Part shown: positions 17,185 to 26,359 of the stretch, piece by piece
How positions within the stretch are numbered: position 1 is the stretch's first letter
How the letters are laid out: every line of letters begins with the position of its first letter
Origin: Candidatus Omnitrophota bacterium
Lineage (GTDB): Bacteria > Omnitrophota > Gorgyraeia > Zapsychrales > Fredricksoniimonadaceae
DNA length: 49,647 bases
Reading direction: 5' to 3'
Assembly (NCBI GenBank): GCA_016201795.1
Contig: JACQCF010000014.1
Span: 1-49,647, forward strand
Notes under the pieces: model-generated
Databases searched by the model: none
Seen by the model: only the letters and a program-made list of their open reading frames with translations
Told to the model about the DNA's origin: nothing
Translations under genes and position numbers: made by a program

Positions 17185-18165
17185 ATGACGTTATTATTCA
17201 TTCGGGTGTTTTTTTTTATTATTGCCGGTATTGTCGGTTATCAAATCGGCGCTATCAACAATAATCCTTTAAACGGTTTGTGTTTGGGATTTTTGGGAGC
17301 GCTGATTCTGATCTTCATCGAATTGAAATCCCGGCAGGTTTCGGTGCGGGGTTTGTCCGCCATGGTCTTCGGCCTTTTGCTGGGGATTTTTATGGCCAAA
17401 TTGGTTTCGGATATTCTCTCGCTTCTGCCTCTGGGGGTAGCGGTGCAATCCGTTTTGAAGGTCGTCCTGACGCTGATTTTTTCTTATTTGGGGTCCGTGA
17501 TGGCGCTGCGCGGCAAGGATGAGTTTAATTTGATTATCCCCTATGTGCGTTTCAAACGGCAGGAACTCAAAGAGGGCGTGGTGTTGCTGGATACCAGCGC
17601 GATTATCTACGGGCGTATCGGGGATATTTTTAAAACGGGGTTTTTGGGCGGTCGTCTGGTGGTTCCGCATTTTGTGTTGCATGAGCTTCAGCGCCTGGCC
17701 GACTCCGACGATGAAACCAAGCGCCAGAGGGGGCGTCGCGGTCTGGATATTTTAAAGAACATGCAAAAAGACGTGGCCGCGGATGTGAGAATCCATGAAG
17801 ATGATTTAAGCGGTCCGGAGCCGGTGGATTTGAAATTGGTTAAGCTCGCCAAGATCATGGAGGCGCGCATTTGCACGACGGATTTTAATTTAAGCCGCAT
17901 GGCTTCCTTGCAGGGGGTGGAGATGCTCAATGTCAATGATCTAGTCAATGCGGTCAAACCCATGATCTTTAACGGCGAGGAATTAGAAATCCGTTTATTG
18001 AAGGAAGGCAAAGACCCCCATCAAGCGGTGGGCTATTTGGAAGACGGTACCATGGTGGTGGTTATTGATGGTAAAAGGCTGATCGGTCAGCAGGTGAGGG
18101 TGTATGTGACTTCCGCCTTGCAGACCCAGGCCGGCCGTATGGTGTTTGCGAAATTGGAAAAATGA
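17185..18165 (+). CDS. Membrane-anchored PIN-TRAM domain protein (YacL-like)
   Basis: Four predicted membrane spans in the first 110 residues, then a PIN nuclease-like domain (LLDTSAIIYGRIGDIF at about 136-151, later ARICTTDFNLSRMA) and a C-terminal TRAM domain from about residue 270 (AVGYLEDGTMVVVIDG). Acidic residues expected for a PIN active site are present: D in LLDTSAI, E in LHELQRLADSDDE and D in TTDFNLS. The Bacillus homologue YacL sits at the same place between radA/disA and ispD. RNase activity is a family inference; the physiological role is unclear. SD CGGAGG precedes the ATG. Confidence 0.88.
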   Translation: MTLLFIRVFFFIIAGIVGYQIGAINNNPLNGLCLGFLGALILIFIELKSRQVSVRGLSAMVFGLLLGIFMAKLVSDILSLLPLGVAVQSVLKVVLTLIFSYLGSVMALRGKDEFNLIIPYVRFKRQELKEGVVLLDTSAIIYGRIGDIFKTGFLGGRLVVPHFVLHELQRLADSDDETKRQRGRRGLDILKNMQKDVAADVRIHEDDLSGPEPVDLKLVKLAKIMEARICTTDFNLSRMASLQGVEMLNVNDLVNAVKPMIFNGEELEIRLLKEGKDPHQAVGYLEDGTMVVVIDGKRLIGQQVRVYVTSALQTQAGRMVFAKLEK

Positions 18166-18827
18166 AAACACAAGTTATTATTGTGGCTGCGGGTACAGGC
18201 ATCCGTTTAAAGTCCAAGATTCCTAAAGCCTTAGTTCTTTTAAAACGAAAACCGCTGGTATCTTGGTCGCTGGAAACATTTCAAAAAAGTTCTTTGATAG
18301 ACAGCATTGTATTGGTGGGGCATCAGGATTATCTGCGTCAGTTTGAAAAAGTGGCCCGCCGTTTTCATAAAGTCGAAGCCGTCGTCGCCGGTGGTGCCAA
18401 ACGTTCGGATTCCGTGTGTTCTGGCCTGGACGCTGTAGATGAGGATACTCAAATTGTTCTGGTGCACGATGCCGCCAGACCCTTGATTGGTGAAACTTCT
18501 TTATGGCGGCTGATGCAGGCCCTTAAGAATTATAAAGCTGCTATTTTAGCGGTGCCGGTTAAGCCAACGATTAAAAAAGTCAATGCCCAGACTTTGTGCG
18601 TGGAGCAAACCATGCCCCGGCATCTGTTATGGGAAGCGCAAACGCCTCAAGGGTTTGATCGTCAGATTTTAATGCAAGCTCATCAGCAAAGGATCAAAGA
18701 AGAAACTACCGACGATGCGATGCTGGTGGAGAAGATGGGAGTGAAGGTCAAAGTGGTCATGGGCGATTGTCGTAATGTCAAGATTACAACAGCAGAAGAT
18801 CTGCGTATAGCGCAGCAATGGTTATGA
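18162..18827 (+). CDS. ispD: 2-C-methyl-D-erythritol 4-phosphate cytidylyltransferase
   Basis: Third step of the MEP isoprenoid pathway: MEP + CTP to CDP-ME. The nucleotide-binding N-terminus is VAAGTGIRLKSKIPKALVLL (residues about 8-27), with the conserved Arg and Lys; later come VLVHDAARPLI and the TPQGF motif. Length (221) is slightly short but normal. The start overlaps the PIN-TRAM stop (ATGA), and the end overlaps ispF the same way, so the three are translationally coupled. Confidence 0.94.
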   Translation: MKTQVIIVAAGTGIRLKSKIPKALVLLKRKPLVSWSLETFQKSSLIDSIVLVGHQDYLRQFEKVARRFHKVEAVVAGGAKRSDSVCSGLDAVDEDTQIVLVHDAARPLIGETSLWRLMQALKNYKAAILAVPVKPTIKKVNAQTLCVEQTMPRHLLWEAQTPQGFDRQILMQAHQQRIKEETTDDAMLVEKMGVKVKVVMGDCRNVKITTAEDLRIAQQWL

Positions 18828-19303
18828 ATTTTCGTACAGGTATAGGATACGATGTGCATAAGCTGGTTAAGGGCCGCAAACTTTTGTTAGGCGGGGTGGA
18901 AGTTCCTCACCCATTCGGCTTAGAAGGACATTCGGACGCGGATGTGGTGCTGCATGCTATTTGTGATGCGATTTTAGGTGCTGCCGGTAAAGGCGATATC
19001 GGCGAGTATTTTCCCAATACGGACGCCCGCTACAAAGATGTTTCCAGCTCAGTTTTACTCAAGAAAGTTAATCAAGTAGCCAATGATGACGGCTATAAAG
19101 TGGTTAATGTGGATGTGGTGATTTTAGCGCAGGAGCCCAAGTTGTTCGGATATAAACCCAAAATGAAATTTCATATCGCCTATGAATTGGCTATTGATGA
19201 GTCTCAGGTGAATATTAAAGCCACTACCAACGAAGGCCTAGGATTCATTGGCAAAAAAGAAGGCATTGCCTGTTACGCGACCGTGCTATTAAGAAAAGAA
19301 TAG
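18824..19303 (+). CDS. ispF: 2-C-methyl-D-erythritol 2,4-cyclodiphosphate synthase
   Basis: Fifth MEP-pathway enzyme, cyclising CDP-ME-2-phosphate to MEcPP. GIGYDVHKL (Asp and His metal ligands, about 6-14), GHSDADVVLHAICDAILGA, the GDIGEYFPNTD loop and the C-terminal KATTNEGLGFIGKKEGIACY are all present. I use ATG 18824 (159 aa), overlapping the ispD stop; an ATG two codons earlier is possible. The intervening enzyme IspE is not encoded here. Confidence 0.96.
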   Translation: MNFRTGIGYDVHKLVKGRKLLLGGVEVPHPFGLEGHSDADVVLHAICDAILGAAGKGDIGEYFPNTDARYKDVSSSVLLKKVNQVANDDGYKVVNVDVVILAQEPKLFGYKPKMKFHIAYELAIDESQVNIKATTNEGLGFIGKKEGIACYATVLLRKE

Positions 19304-19329
19304 TAGGGGCGGGGTAACCCCGCCCGTAC
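19303..19329. repeat. GC-rich mini-hairpin between ispF and cysE
   Basis: GGGCGGGG-TAA-CCCCGCCC (19307-19325) is a perfect 8-base stem with outer GTA/TAC arms. No T-run follows, so a terminator is unlikely. It resembles small dispersed repeats and is unlike the GTGTCATTGCGAGG family. Confidence 0.7.
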
Positions 19330-19345
19330 AAGCGAGGATAAAAAT

Positions 19346-20041
19346 ATGATTTTTCTCTTAACGTTCGTTGTTGTTTTCATGGCCATTTATATTATCTTTG
19401 CCGAGGATATTGCTGCTGTCAAAGAACGTGATCCGGCCGCCAAAAACCCTTTGGAGGTTTTGCTGTTATATCCGGGTTTACACGCACTGGTGGCTTACCG
19501 TATCGCACATAAGCTGTGGCAGTGGAATATTCCTTTAATTCCCCGTTGGATTTCTCAGACGGCTAAATTTTTGACCGGCATTGAAATTCACCCCGGAGCC
19601 CAAATCGGTCGCAAATTTTTTGTTGATCATGGTATGGGGGTGGTCATCGGGGAAACCGCCATCATCAAGGATAATGTGTTGTTGTATCAAGGGGTAACTT
19701 TAGGCGGCACTGGCAAAGAAACCGGTAAAAGACATCCGACGGTGGGTAATAACGTGGTGGTCGGCGCAGGCGCGAAGATTTTGGGCAATATCACCATTGG
19801 GGACAATTCCTATATTGGTGCTAACGCGGTGGTCATCAAAAATGTACCACCCAACTCCACCATTGTCGGTATTCCCGGACGCATTACAAAACAAGAAGGC
19901 CAGAAAATCGACAGCCAGCTGGACCACACGCATGTGAATGATCCGGTCATGGAAAATATGGCCAGATTGCTTAAACGTATCAAAATCCTCGAGGAGAAAA
20001 CCGGTCATACATCGCATAACGGCGAGGATTACATTATTTAA
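19346..20041 (+). CDS. cysE: Serine O-acetyltransferase
   Basis: Makes O-acetylserine from serine and acetyl-CoA for cysteine synthesis. A hydrophobic N-terminus ([16 protein letters not shown], about 3-18) is followed by the SAT helical part [20 protein letters not shown] and a left-handed beta-helix of hexapeptide repeats with [20 protein letters not shown] and [20 protein letters not shown]. The catalytic His is in DHGMG. Membrane-associated N-termini occur in the EpsC-like short SAT group, which this 231-residue protein resembles. cysS follows four bases after its stop, as in Bacillus. Confidence 0.94.
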   Translation: MIFLLTFVVVFMAIYIIFAEDIAAVKERDPAAKNPLEVLLLYPGLHALVAYRIAHKLWQWNIPLIPRWISQTAKFLTGIEIHPGAQIGRKFFVDHGMGVVIGETAIIKDNVLLYQGVTLGGTGKETGKRHPTVGNNVVVGAGAKILGNITIGDNSYIGANAVVIKNVPPNSTIVGIPGRITKQEGQKIDSQLDHTHVNDPVMENMARLLKRIKILEEKTGHTSHNGEDYII

Positions 20042-20045
20042 GACC

Positions 20046-21449
20046 ATGGCCATTCACATTTACAATTCCCTTACCAAACACAAGGAAGAGTTTCATCCGA
20101 TTCATCCGTCAGCGGTCAACATGTACACCTGCGGGGTTACCGTTTATGACCAATGCCATATCGGTCATGGCCGCAGCCTTTATGTTTTTGAGGTGATCCG
20201 CCGTTATTTGAAATTCCGCGGATTTGATGTGAGATTTGTGCGCAATATTACGGACCTCGACGATAAGATCATTGCGAAAGCCATTGAAACCAAGCGCACC
20301 AGCCACCAGGTGAGCGAAGAACAAATCCGTTTGTATTATGAGGATATGAAAACCTTGGGGATTGAGCCCGGCGATGCAGAGCCCAAAGCCACGGAAAATA
20401 TCCCTGAGATGATTGCCCATATTCAGGGTTTGATCGATAAAGGGTTTGCTTATCCCATGGACGCAGATGTGTATTTTAATGTGCGCGCTTTTAAAGACTA
20501 TGGCCGATTGTCCGGTCAGAGCATTGATCAGATGGTAGAAGCGGTGCGCATCGAAAAAGATTCCCATAAAAAAGACCCATTGGATTTTGCTCTTTGGAAA
20601 AGTTCCAAACCCGGTGAGCCTGCATGGGATTCACCGTGGGGCAAGGGGCGTCCGGGCTGGCACATGGAATGTTCTTGTATGAGCATGAAATATTGCCAAA
20701 CAAAGACTTTGGATATTCATGCCGGCGGACGGGATTTGATCTTTCCGCACCATGAAAATGAAATCGCCCAATCAGAGGCACTGACGGGTAAACCTTTTGC
20801 CAGGTACTGGCTTCATCATGGGCTTTTGACCATTAACGACCATAAAATGTCCAAGTCTTTGGGAAATGTTGTCACCATCAAAGACGCTCTGGCTAAATAC
20901 ACGGCGGATGAAATCAAAATATTCTTTTTATTTTCGCATTACACCAGCGGTATTGATTTTACCGACGAGAAGATGCAAGAGGCCCGTAAAGCGCTGTCCA
21001 AATTCGACATTTTATTCTGGAAAGCCTCGAAGCTTCTTAAAGACAGGGATGTGGAAGCTTTCCAGGCAGGTTTCATTAGTCGTCATAAGCAAAAATTTTT
21101 GGACGCCATGGACGATGATTTTAATACGCCCGAAGCATTGGCTGCTTTGTTTAATCTGATTAACGATACCAATAAGTTTATCGATGAAGAACAAAAGGAT
21201 TCTCATTATTTAGGCGTTATTTATCACGCGGTGGATATTTTGGAGAATTTAGGCCGCCAGATTTTTGGTCTATTCTTGAAGGAGAAAGAAAAAGAGTTGA
21301 GCGGCGATTTAAAGCAACTATTAGAGGAACGTATGGCGGCACGTGCGGCGAAAAATTTTAAACGTTCGGATGAATTAAGAGAGGTGTTGAAATCCAAAGG
21401 TGTTGCCATTGAGGATACCAAAAAAGGACAGGCCTGGCGATGGATCTAA
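20046..21449 (+). CDS. cysS: Cysteine--tRNA ligase
   Basis: Class Ia synthetase charging tRNA-Cys. The zinc/HIGH region reads TCGVTVYDQCHIGHGRS (about 27-43), followed by RNITDLDDKIIAKA, WHMECSCMSM with HHENE zinc ligands, and the KMSKS loop HKMSKSLGNVVTI. The C-terminal DALR/anticodon domain ends with RSDELREVLKSKGVAIEDTKKG. I start at ATG 20046 (467 aa, standard length); a much earlier in-frame start at 19938 lies inside cysE and is rejected. The end overlaps tmk by 10 bases. Confidence 0.97.
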   Translation: MAIHIYNSLTKHKEEFHPIHPSAVNMYTCGVTVYDQCHIGHGRSLYVFEVIRRYLKFRGFDVRFVRNITDLDDKIIAKAIETKRTSHQVSEEQIRLYYEDMKTLGIEPGDAEPKATENIPEMIAHIQGLIDKGFAYPMDADVYFNVRAFKDYGRLSGQSIDQMVEAVRIEKDSHKKDPLDFALWKSSKPGEPAWDSPWGKGRPGWHMECSCMSMKYCQTKTLDIHAGGRDLIFPHHENEIAQSEALTGKPFARYWLHHGLLTINDHKMSKSLGNVVTIKDALAKYTADEIKIFFLFSHYTSGIDFTDEKMQEARKALSKFDILFWKASKLLKDRDVEAFQAGFISRHKQKFLDAMDDDFNTPEALAALFNLINDTNKFIDEEQKDSHYLGVIYHAVDILENLGRQIFGLFLKEKEKELSGDLKQLLEERMAARAAKNFKRSDELREVLKSKGVAIEDTKKGQAWRWI

Positions 21450-22057
21450 AAGGAAAGCTTATAACATTTGAAGGTTCCGAAGGCTCCGGCAAAAGCACAC
21501 AGGCGGCTTTGGTGCTGGAGTATTTGAAAGAAAAGAAATTACCGGCGATGTTGTTGCGTGAACCCGGCGGGGTGAAAATTTCTGAAGCTATCCGTAATAT
21601 CCTTTTGGATGTGGACAATGCCGGCATGGGTGATGAATGCGAAACGCTTTTATATATGGCTGCCCGCGCCCAGCTGGTTAAAGAGGTGTTGATTCCCGCG
21701 CTTGAGACGGGGAAAATTGTTTTATGCGACCGGTTTTTAGATTCCACCATTGCTTATCAAGGCTACGGTAATGGCGTCGATATTGCAACGATTAAACAAA
21801 TGGGAAAATTTGCCGTTAAAGGCGTTATTCCTGATCTGACATTGTTATTTGATCTTGAGACGCAGAAGGGTCTCTCACGCACCAATGCCCATAAAGACCG
21901 CATTGAACTGCGTTCGCTGGAATATCACAACCATGTGCGTCAAGGGTATTTGGCTTTAGCCAAACAAGAGCCTGGCCGCATTAAGCTTATCAGAGTAGAT
22001 GCACCTAAGGAGATTATCTTTGAGCGGGTCAAGACCTGCATCGACGGGATTCTTTAA
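21440..22057 (+). CDS. tmk: Thymidylate kinase
   Basis: Phosphorylates dTMP to dTDP. P-loop FEGSEGSGKSTQ (about 9-20), the LREPGG motif (REPGGVKISEAIR), and the DR motif CDRFLDSTIAYQGYG (about 95-109) are clear. Length 205 is typical. It overlaps the cysS end, and holB starts immediately after the stop, which is the conserved tmk-holB pairing linking dNTP supply to the replicative clamp loader. Confidence 0.97.
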   Translation: MDLKGKLITFEGSEGSGKSTQAALVLEYLKEKKLPAMLLREPGGVKISEAIRNILLDVDNAGMGDECETLLYMAARAQLVKEVLIPALETGKIVLCDRFLDSTIAYQGYGNGVDIATIKQMGKFAVKGVIPDLTLLFDLETQKGLSRTNAHKDRIELRSLEYHNHVRQGYLALAKQEPGRIKLIRVDAPKEIIFERVKTCIDGIL

Positions 22058-22996
22058 ATGAATACAGCTAGCGTGGATGAGAAAATCTTGGAACGTTTCA
22101 GAAGGCTTTGGGCTTCTGGCCGTATGGGCCATGCCTATCTTTTGGTGGGGCCTAAAGAAGCTGGCAAAACCGAAACAGCCTTGGCCGTTGCTAAGCTCGT
22201 TAACTGCGAGTCTTCGGCGACCAAGCCGTGCACAGAATGCCCCTCTTGCCGTAAGATCGAAAGCGGTAATCATCCCGACGTGATGATCCTGCAAGAGGAG
22301 GAAGGCAGCATCAAAATCGATCAGATCCGTTTTTTGTTGGGTCGGTTGCAGTTAAAAGCTTTTGAAGCTAAAACAAAAGTGTTTATTATCCGTCATGTGG
22401 AGACGATGACGCTGGAGGCCGCCAACAGTCTTTTAAAAACTTTGGAAGAACCGGCTTCCCATACGCTGATGATTCTGACAACGGCTGTGCCTGAGGCGAA
22501 TTTGGATACCATACGCTCACGTTGTCATGTGGTGAAATTCTTTCCGTCCTCTAGACGCCGTCTGCAGGAAGTGTTGGGTAAGGCACAACCCATGGCGCAG
22601 TTTTTAGCCGTGTATAGCGACGGTTGTCTGGGGCAGGCGCGTCAGCTCGCCCAGGAGGATTTTATCCGCCGTAAAAATCAAATCCTCGACGGGTTTCTAC
22701 ATAAATCACATGAGGACTTTTTCAAGAAATCATCTTCCCAAAAAGAAGAAGCCGTAGAGGCGTTGCATATTTTTTTAAGTATTATCCGGGACGCTATTTT
22801 ATTGAAAACCGGCGTGCCGGCGGATGAGCTGATGCATACCGATCGGCTGGCGGATGTACGGTCCCTGGCCGGGCGTTCCTTCGAAGATCTGTCGGCGATT
22901 TATGAGCAGGTGGTTAACACCAAAGAGTTGTTGGATGAAAACCTTAACGCTAAAATGGCGTTTAGCATATTGAGGCAAAAAATATGGGACAATTAA
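22058..22996 (+). CDS. holB: DNA polymerase III delta-prime subunit (clamp loader)
   Basis: AAA+ subunit of the clamp loader. The N-terminus has GRMGHAYLLVGPKEAGKTET with a P-loop-like KEAGKTE, a zinc module of four Cys (one in NCESS, then CTECPSCRK), KTLEEPASHTLMILTT and the SRC motif TIRSRCHVVKF. The C-terminal collar part is poorly conserved. 312 residues is in range. It overlaps the ricT start by 13 bases, matching the tmk-holB-ricT order in Bacillus without yaaQ and yaaR between. Confidence 0.92.
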   Translation: MNTASVDEKILERFRRLWASGRMGHAYLLVGPKEAGKTETALAVAKLVNCESSATKPCTECPSCRKIESGNHPDVMILQEEEGSIKIDQIRFLLGRLQLKAFEAKTKVFIIRHVETMTLEAANSLLKTLEEPASHTLMILTTAVPEANLDTIRSRCHVVKFFPSSRRRLQEVLGKAQPMAQFLAVYSDGCLGQARQLAQEDFIRRKNQILDGFLHKSHEDFFKKSSSQKEEAVEALHIFLSIIRDAILLKTGVPADELMHTDRLADVRSLAGRSFEDLSAIYEQVVNTKELLDENLNAKMAFSILRQKIWDN

Positions 22997-23787
22997 TTCA
23001 AATTAAAGTGGGCGAATACCGCTCCGTTGTTTTTTTCGACCAAAATGACATCGTTTGCAAACGCGATGATATCGTCATTGTGGAATTTGACAAGGGTTCC
23101 GAATACGGCCAGGTAGTTTCTGATACAAGCCGTGTTTGTGCTACGGCTACGACGAACCAAGCCACTGGTAAAATCATCCGTTTAGCCACCGAGGGAGATT
23201 TACGCCAGATTGTTAATAATCAAATGAAAGCCAAGGAAGCCTTAGAAACTTGCCGGCGCAAAGTGGCGGAAGCTAAGCTGGATATGCAATTGGTGAAGTC
23301 GGAATACTCCTTCGACAGTAGTAAGGTTCTGTTTTTCTTTACTGCTGAGGGCCGGGTGGACTTTCGCAATTTGGTCAAAGATTTGGCCAGAATGTTTCGC
23401 GTGCGTATTGAGCTTAAACAAATCGGCGTGCGCGATAAAGCCAAGATTATCGGCGGCTATGGTGTCTGCGGCCGAGAGCTGTGTTGTTCTTCCTACATGA
23501 AGAGTTTTCATCCTCTATCGATTAAAATGGCCAAAGACCAGGGCCTGCCTTTGAACCCGTCGAGGATTTCCGGTGTCTGCGGCCGCGTCAAATGCTGCAT
23601 GGCCTATGAATTTCAGGTTTATCGGGAAATGGCCAAGACCTTACCTAAAATGGGCCAGAAAATCACTACCCCCGAGGGCGACAAAGGGCGGGTGGCGAAT
23701 ATCGATATTTTAAAAAGAACAGTCAGCGTCGATTTAGGCGAGGGCAAGATCGTCAGAATCGTTTACGCGAAGGAAAGCGCCAATTAA
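22984..23787 (+). CDS. ricT: PSP1-domain protein, RicT/YaaT-like
   Basis: PSP1 superfamily, equivalent to Bacillus YaaT/RicT, which with RicA and RicF binds iron-sulfur clusters and influences RNA maturation. Conserved cysteines occur in CGRELCCSSYMKSFHP (about 160-175) and CGRVKCCMAYEF (about 199-210), with LFFFTAEGRVDFRNLVKDLA before them. ricA and ricF are not in the window, so whether it works in the same complex is unknown. 267 residues, family-typical. Confidence 0.9.
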   Translation: MGQLIQIKVGEYRSVVFFDQNDIVCKRDDIVIVEFDKGSEYGQVVSDTSRVCATATTNQATGKIIRLATEGDLRQIVNNQMKAKEALETCRRKVAEAKLDMQLVKSEYSFDSSKVLFFFTAEGRVDFRNLVKDLARMFRVRIELKQIGVRDKAKIIGGYGVCGRELCCSSYMKSFHPLSIKMAKDQGLPLNPSRISGVCGRVKCCMAYEFQVYREMAKTLPKMGQKITTPEGDKGRVANIDILKRTVSVDLGEGKIVRIVYAKESAN

Positions 23788-23792
23788 GTGAT

Positions 23793-25310
23793 ATGCCGAA
23801 ATTTTTCGTCACCACCCCTATCTATTACGTCAATGACGCTCCGCACATCGGCCACGCCTACACTACTATCTTAGCGGATGTTTTAGCCCGTTTTCATCGC
23901 ATTGCCGGTGATGAAGTTTTCTTTTTAACCGGATTGGATGAGCACGGCCAAAAAGTCAAACAGGCGGCCCAAAAGCGTGGCCTTAAACCCCAGGCGCATT
24001 GCGATGATTTGGCCCCCCGGTTTTTGAATCTCTGGCAGAAATTAGATATCCGTTTTGATGATTTTATCCGCACCACCGAGGAGCGTCACAAGAAAATTGT
24101 GCAGCTGGTATTACAGAAAGTGCATGATGCCGGTGATATTTACGTGGATGAATATGAAGGCTGGTATTCGGTGGCGGAGGAACGTTTTATCAGCCAGAGC
24201 GAATATACCTCCGGTCAGTTTCGTGACGTTAAGAAGCTCAAAGAAAAGAATTATTTCTTTAAGATGGGCAAATATCAACAGCAGCTCATTGACTACCTTG
24301 AATCCCATCCGGATTTTATTGAGCCCGAGCACCGTAAGAATGAAATGTTGGGCTTTTTGCGCCAGCCGCTTTCAGATTTGTGCATCTCTCGCCCCAAGGC
24401 GCGCATGGACTGGGGCATTGAAATTCCTTTCGATCGTGACTATGTCACCTATGTGTGGTTTGATGCGCTGGTCAATTACATTTCCGTGCCAGGCTACGGC
24501 AGCGACGATGCTAAATTCAAGAAATGGTGGCCGGCGCAGGTGCATTTAATCGGCAAGGATATTTTAACCACCCATAGCATTTATTGGACGACGATATTGT
24601 TTTCTTTGGGGTTGTCTTTACCCAAAACTATTTTTGCCCACGGCTGGTGGCTGATTGGCCAGACGAAAATGAGTAAATCTTTAGGCAATGTGGTCAATCC
24701 TTTGGATTTGATTGACCAGTACGGGGCGGATGCCGTGCGTTATTATCTCATGCGCGAGATGGTACTGGGGTCGGACGCGAATTTCACGCTGGATTCCTTC
24801 AACAAATGTTTCAACAGTGATTTGGCCAATGATTTTGGTAATTTACTTAACCGTGTTAGCGGTCTTATTGCCAAAAATCATGGCGGCAGGATTCCAGGGG
24901 CGGGGTTGTTGACGGCTGTTGAAGAGGATATCAAAAAGCAGGCTAATGCCTTGCCGGGAAAAGTTAAGGATTTGGTCAATGCGTTCGAAGTTCAGGAAGC
25001 GGTGGTGGCGGTCATTGAATTTGTGCGGGTCCTTAATAAATACATGGAAGCTCAGGCGCCGTGGAAATTAGCCAGGACAGATATGAAAGCTGCCGAGCGC
25101 GTGCTTTATACGGCTGCGGAGGGCTTGCGCATCGCCTCGATCATGCTTGCGCCGGTCATGCCGCAAAAAATCGCAACGGTCTTGGATATTCTTGGTGCTG
25201 TTGGCAGTAAACCGGTGTGGGGTCAGCTCAAGGCCGGTACAGCTTTAAAAACACACCCTCCGTTATTCCCACGTATTGAATTGGACGACCTAAAGAAGTC
25301 CTCGGTATGA
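23793..25310 (+). CDS. metG: Methionine--tRNA ligase
   Basis: Class Ia synthetase for initiator and elongator tRNA-Met. HIGH motif is APHIGHAYTTI (about 14-24), KMSKS is TKMSKSLGNVVNPLDLIDQY, and the anticodon-binding helices contain NDFGNLLNRV. The zinc-finger insertion lacks the usual cysteines (YEGWYSVAEERF), like the shorter zinc-free type. It is 505 residues and has no C-terminal tRNA-binding (EMAP-like) extension. Downstream of ricT; in Bacillus metS is also near tmk-holB. Confidence 0.97.
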   Translation: MPKFFVTTPIYYVNDAPHIGHAYTTILADVLARFHRIAGDEVFFLTGLDEHGQKVKQAAQKRGLKPQAHCDDLAPRFLNLWQKLDIRFDDFIRTTEERHKKIVQLVLQKVHDAGDIYVDEYEGWYSVAEERFISQSEYTSGQFRDVKKLKEKNYFFKMGKYQQQLIDYLESHPDFIEPEHRKNEMLGFLRQPLSDLCISRPKARMDWGIEIPFDRDYVTYVWFDALVNYISVPGYGSDDAKFKKWWPAQVHLIGKDILTTHSIYWTTILFSLGLSLPKTIFAHGWWLIGQTKMSKSLGNVVNPLDLIDQYGADAVRYYLMREMVLGSDANFTLDSFNKCFNSDLANDFGNLLNRVSGLIAKNHGGRIPGAGLLTAVEEDIKKQANALPGKVKDLVNAFEVQEAVVAVIEFVRVLNKYMEAQAPWKLARTDMKAAERVLYTAAEGLRIASIMLAPVMPQKIATVLDILGAVGSKPVWGQLKAGTALKTHPPLFPRIELDDLKKSSV

Positions 25311-25324
25311 GAGGAGAAAAAATA

Positions 25325-26359
25325 ATGGCCATTGAAACCATCAAATGGGTGAATGGGGTGGCGAGAATCATTGACCAAACCCAATTGCCTAATAAGCTGA
25401 CATATATTGATTGCCGCGACGTGAAAACCATGTGGCAGGCGATCAAGCGTTTGTCCGTGCGCGGGGCGCCGGCCATTGGAGCGGCTGGAGCTTTGGGGGT
25501 TTTGTTAGGTCTCAAGAAATTTGAAGGCAAAGACCGTACAGCATTTATCCGTCACGTGCGTAAGATCTGTGATTACCTGGCAACATCCCGCCCCACAGCG
25601 GTGAATTTGTTTCATATACTGGATCGGATGCGGGCGGTCGTGGACAATGACCGAAATTCAGATATTAAGACTTTGATAAAAAAATTGTATCAAGAAGCAC
25701 AGGAAATTTTTGAAGAAGATCGGTGGGCATGTCGTCAGATGGGGCGCCACGGGGCGCGATTGATCAAAAACAGTTCTCGTTTGTTGACGATTTGCAATGC
25801 CGGGGCGCTGGCGACCGTTGATTACGGAACGGCCGAAGGCGTGATGTATACTGCCAAAGCAAAGGGAAAGAAGTTTAGCGTGTATGTTTGTGAGACGCGT
25901 CCGCTTTTGCAGGGTGCCCGTTTGACGACGTGGGAGCTTATGCGCGAGAACATTGATGTCACTTTGATTTGCGATAACATGGCCGCCACATTGATGAAGC
26001 AGGGTAAGGTGGATATTGTTTTGACCGGCGCTGACCGTATTGCCGCCAATGGGGATACTGCCAATAAAATCGGCACGTACATGCTGGCGGTGCTAGCCAA
26101 ACACCACGGCATTCCTTTTTATGTCGTCGCTCCCAAATCCACCTTTGATCTAAAGATTACCTCGGGTAAACAAATTCCTATTGAACAGCGTAAGTCTGAA
26201 GAGGTTACTTGTTTTGCGGGAGCACCAACAGTACCTAAAGGCGTCAAGGTGTATAACCCGGCCTTTGATGTTACCCCCGCTTTTTTAATCAGTGGTATTA
26301 TCACGGAGCACGGTATTATTCGCCCTGTCTCTGTTTCTAATATTCGTCGGGTTCTCTAA
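25325..26359 (+). CDS. mtnA: Methylthioribose-1-phosphate isomerase
   Basis: Converts S-methyl-5-thioribose-1-phosphate to the ribulose form in methionine salvage; related to eIF2B. Key segments: SVRGAPAIGAAGALG (about 45-59), CNAGALATVDYGTAEG with the catalytic Cys (about 158-173), and GADRIAANGDTANKIGTY with the catalytic Asp. Start ATG 25325 follows GAGGAGAAAAAATA, giving 344 aa. No other mtn genes are present, so it may act in a shortened salvage or thioribose disposal route. Confidence 0.95.
   Translation: MAIETIKWVNGVARIIDQTQLPNKLTYIDCRDVKTMWQAIKRLSVRGAPAIGAAGALGVLLGLKKFEGKDRTAFIRHVRKICDYLATSRPTAVNLFHILDRMRAVVDNDRNSDIKTLIKKLYQEAQEIFEEDRWACRQMGRHGARLIKNSSRLLTICNAGALATVDYGTAEGVMYTAKAKGKKFSVYVCETRPLLQGARLTTWELMRENIDVTLICDNMAATLMKQGKVDIVLTGADRIAANGDTANKIGTYMLAVLAKHHGIPFYVVAPKSTFDLKITSGKQIPIEQRKSEEVTCFAGAPTVPKGVKVYNPAFDVTPAFLISGIITEHGIIRPVSVSNIRRVL

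Noticed and set aside
17269-17682. Long minus-strand frame opposite the PIN-TRAM gene
   Set aside because: It is composed of antisense of membrane-span codons (His, Gln and Asn rich), has no recognisable motif and is a shadow of the real gene.
19938-20045. N-terminal extension of cysS into cysE
   Set aside because: The added 36 residues lie in another frame of cysE and have no synthetase similarity; MAIHIYNSLTKHKEEFHP at 20046 is a normal CysRS start.
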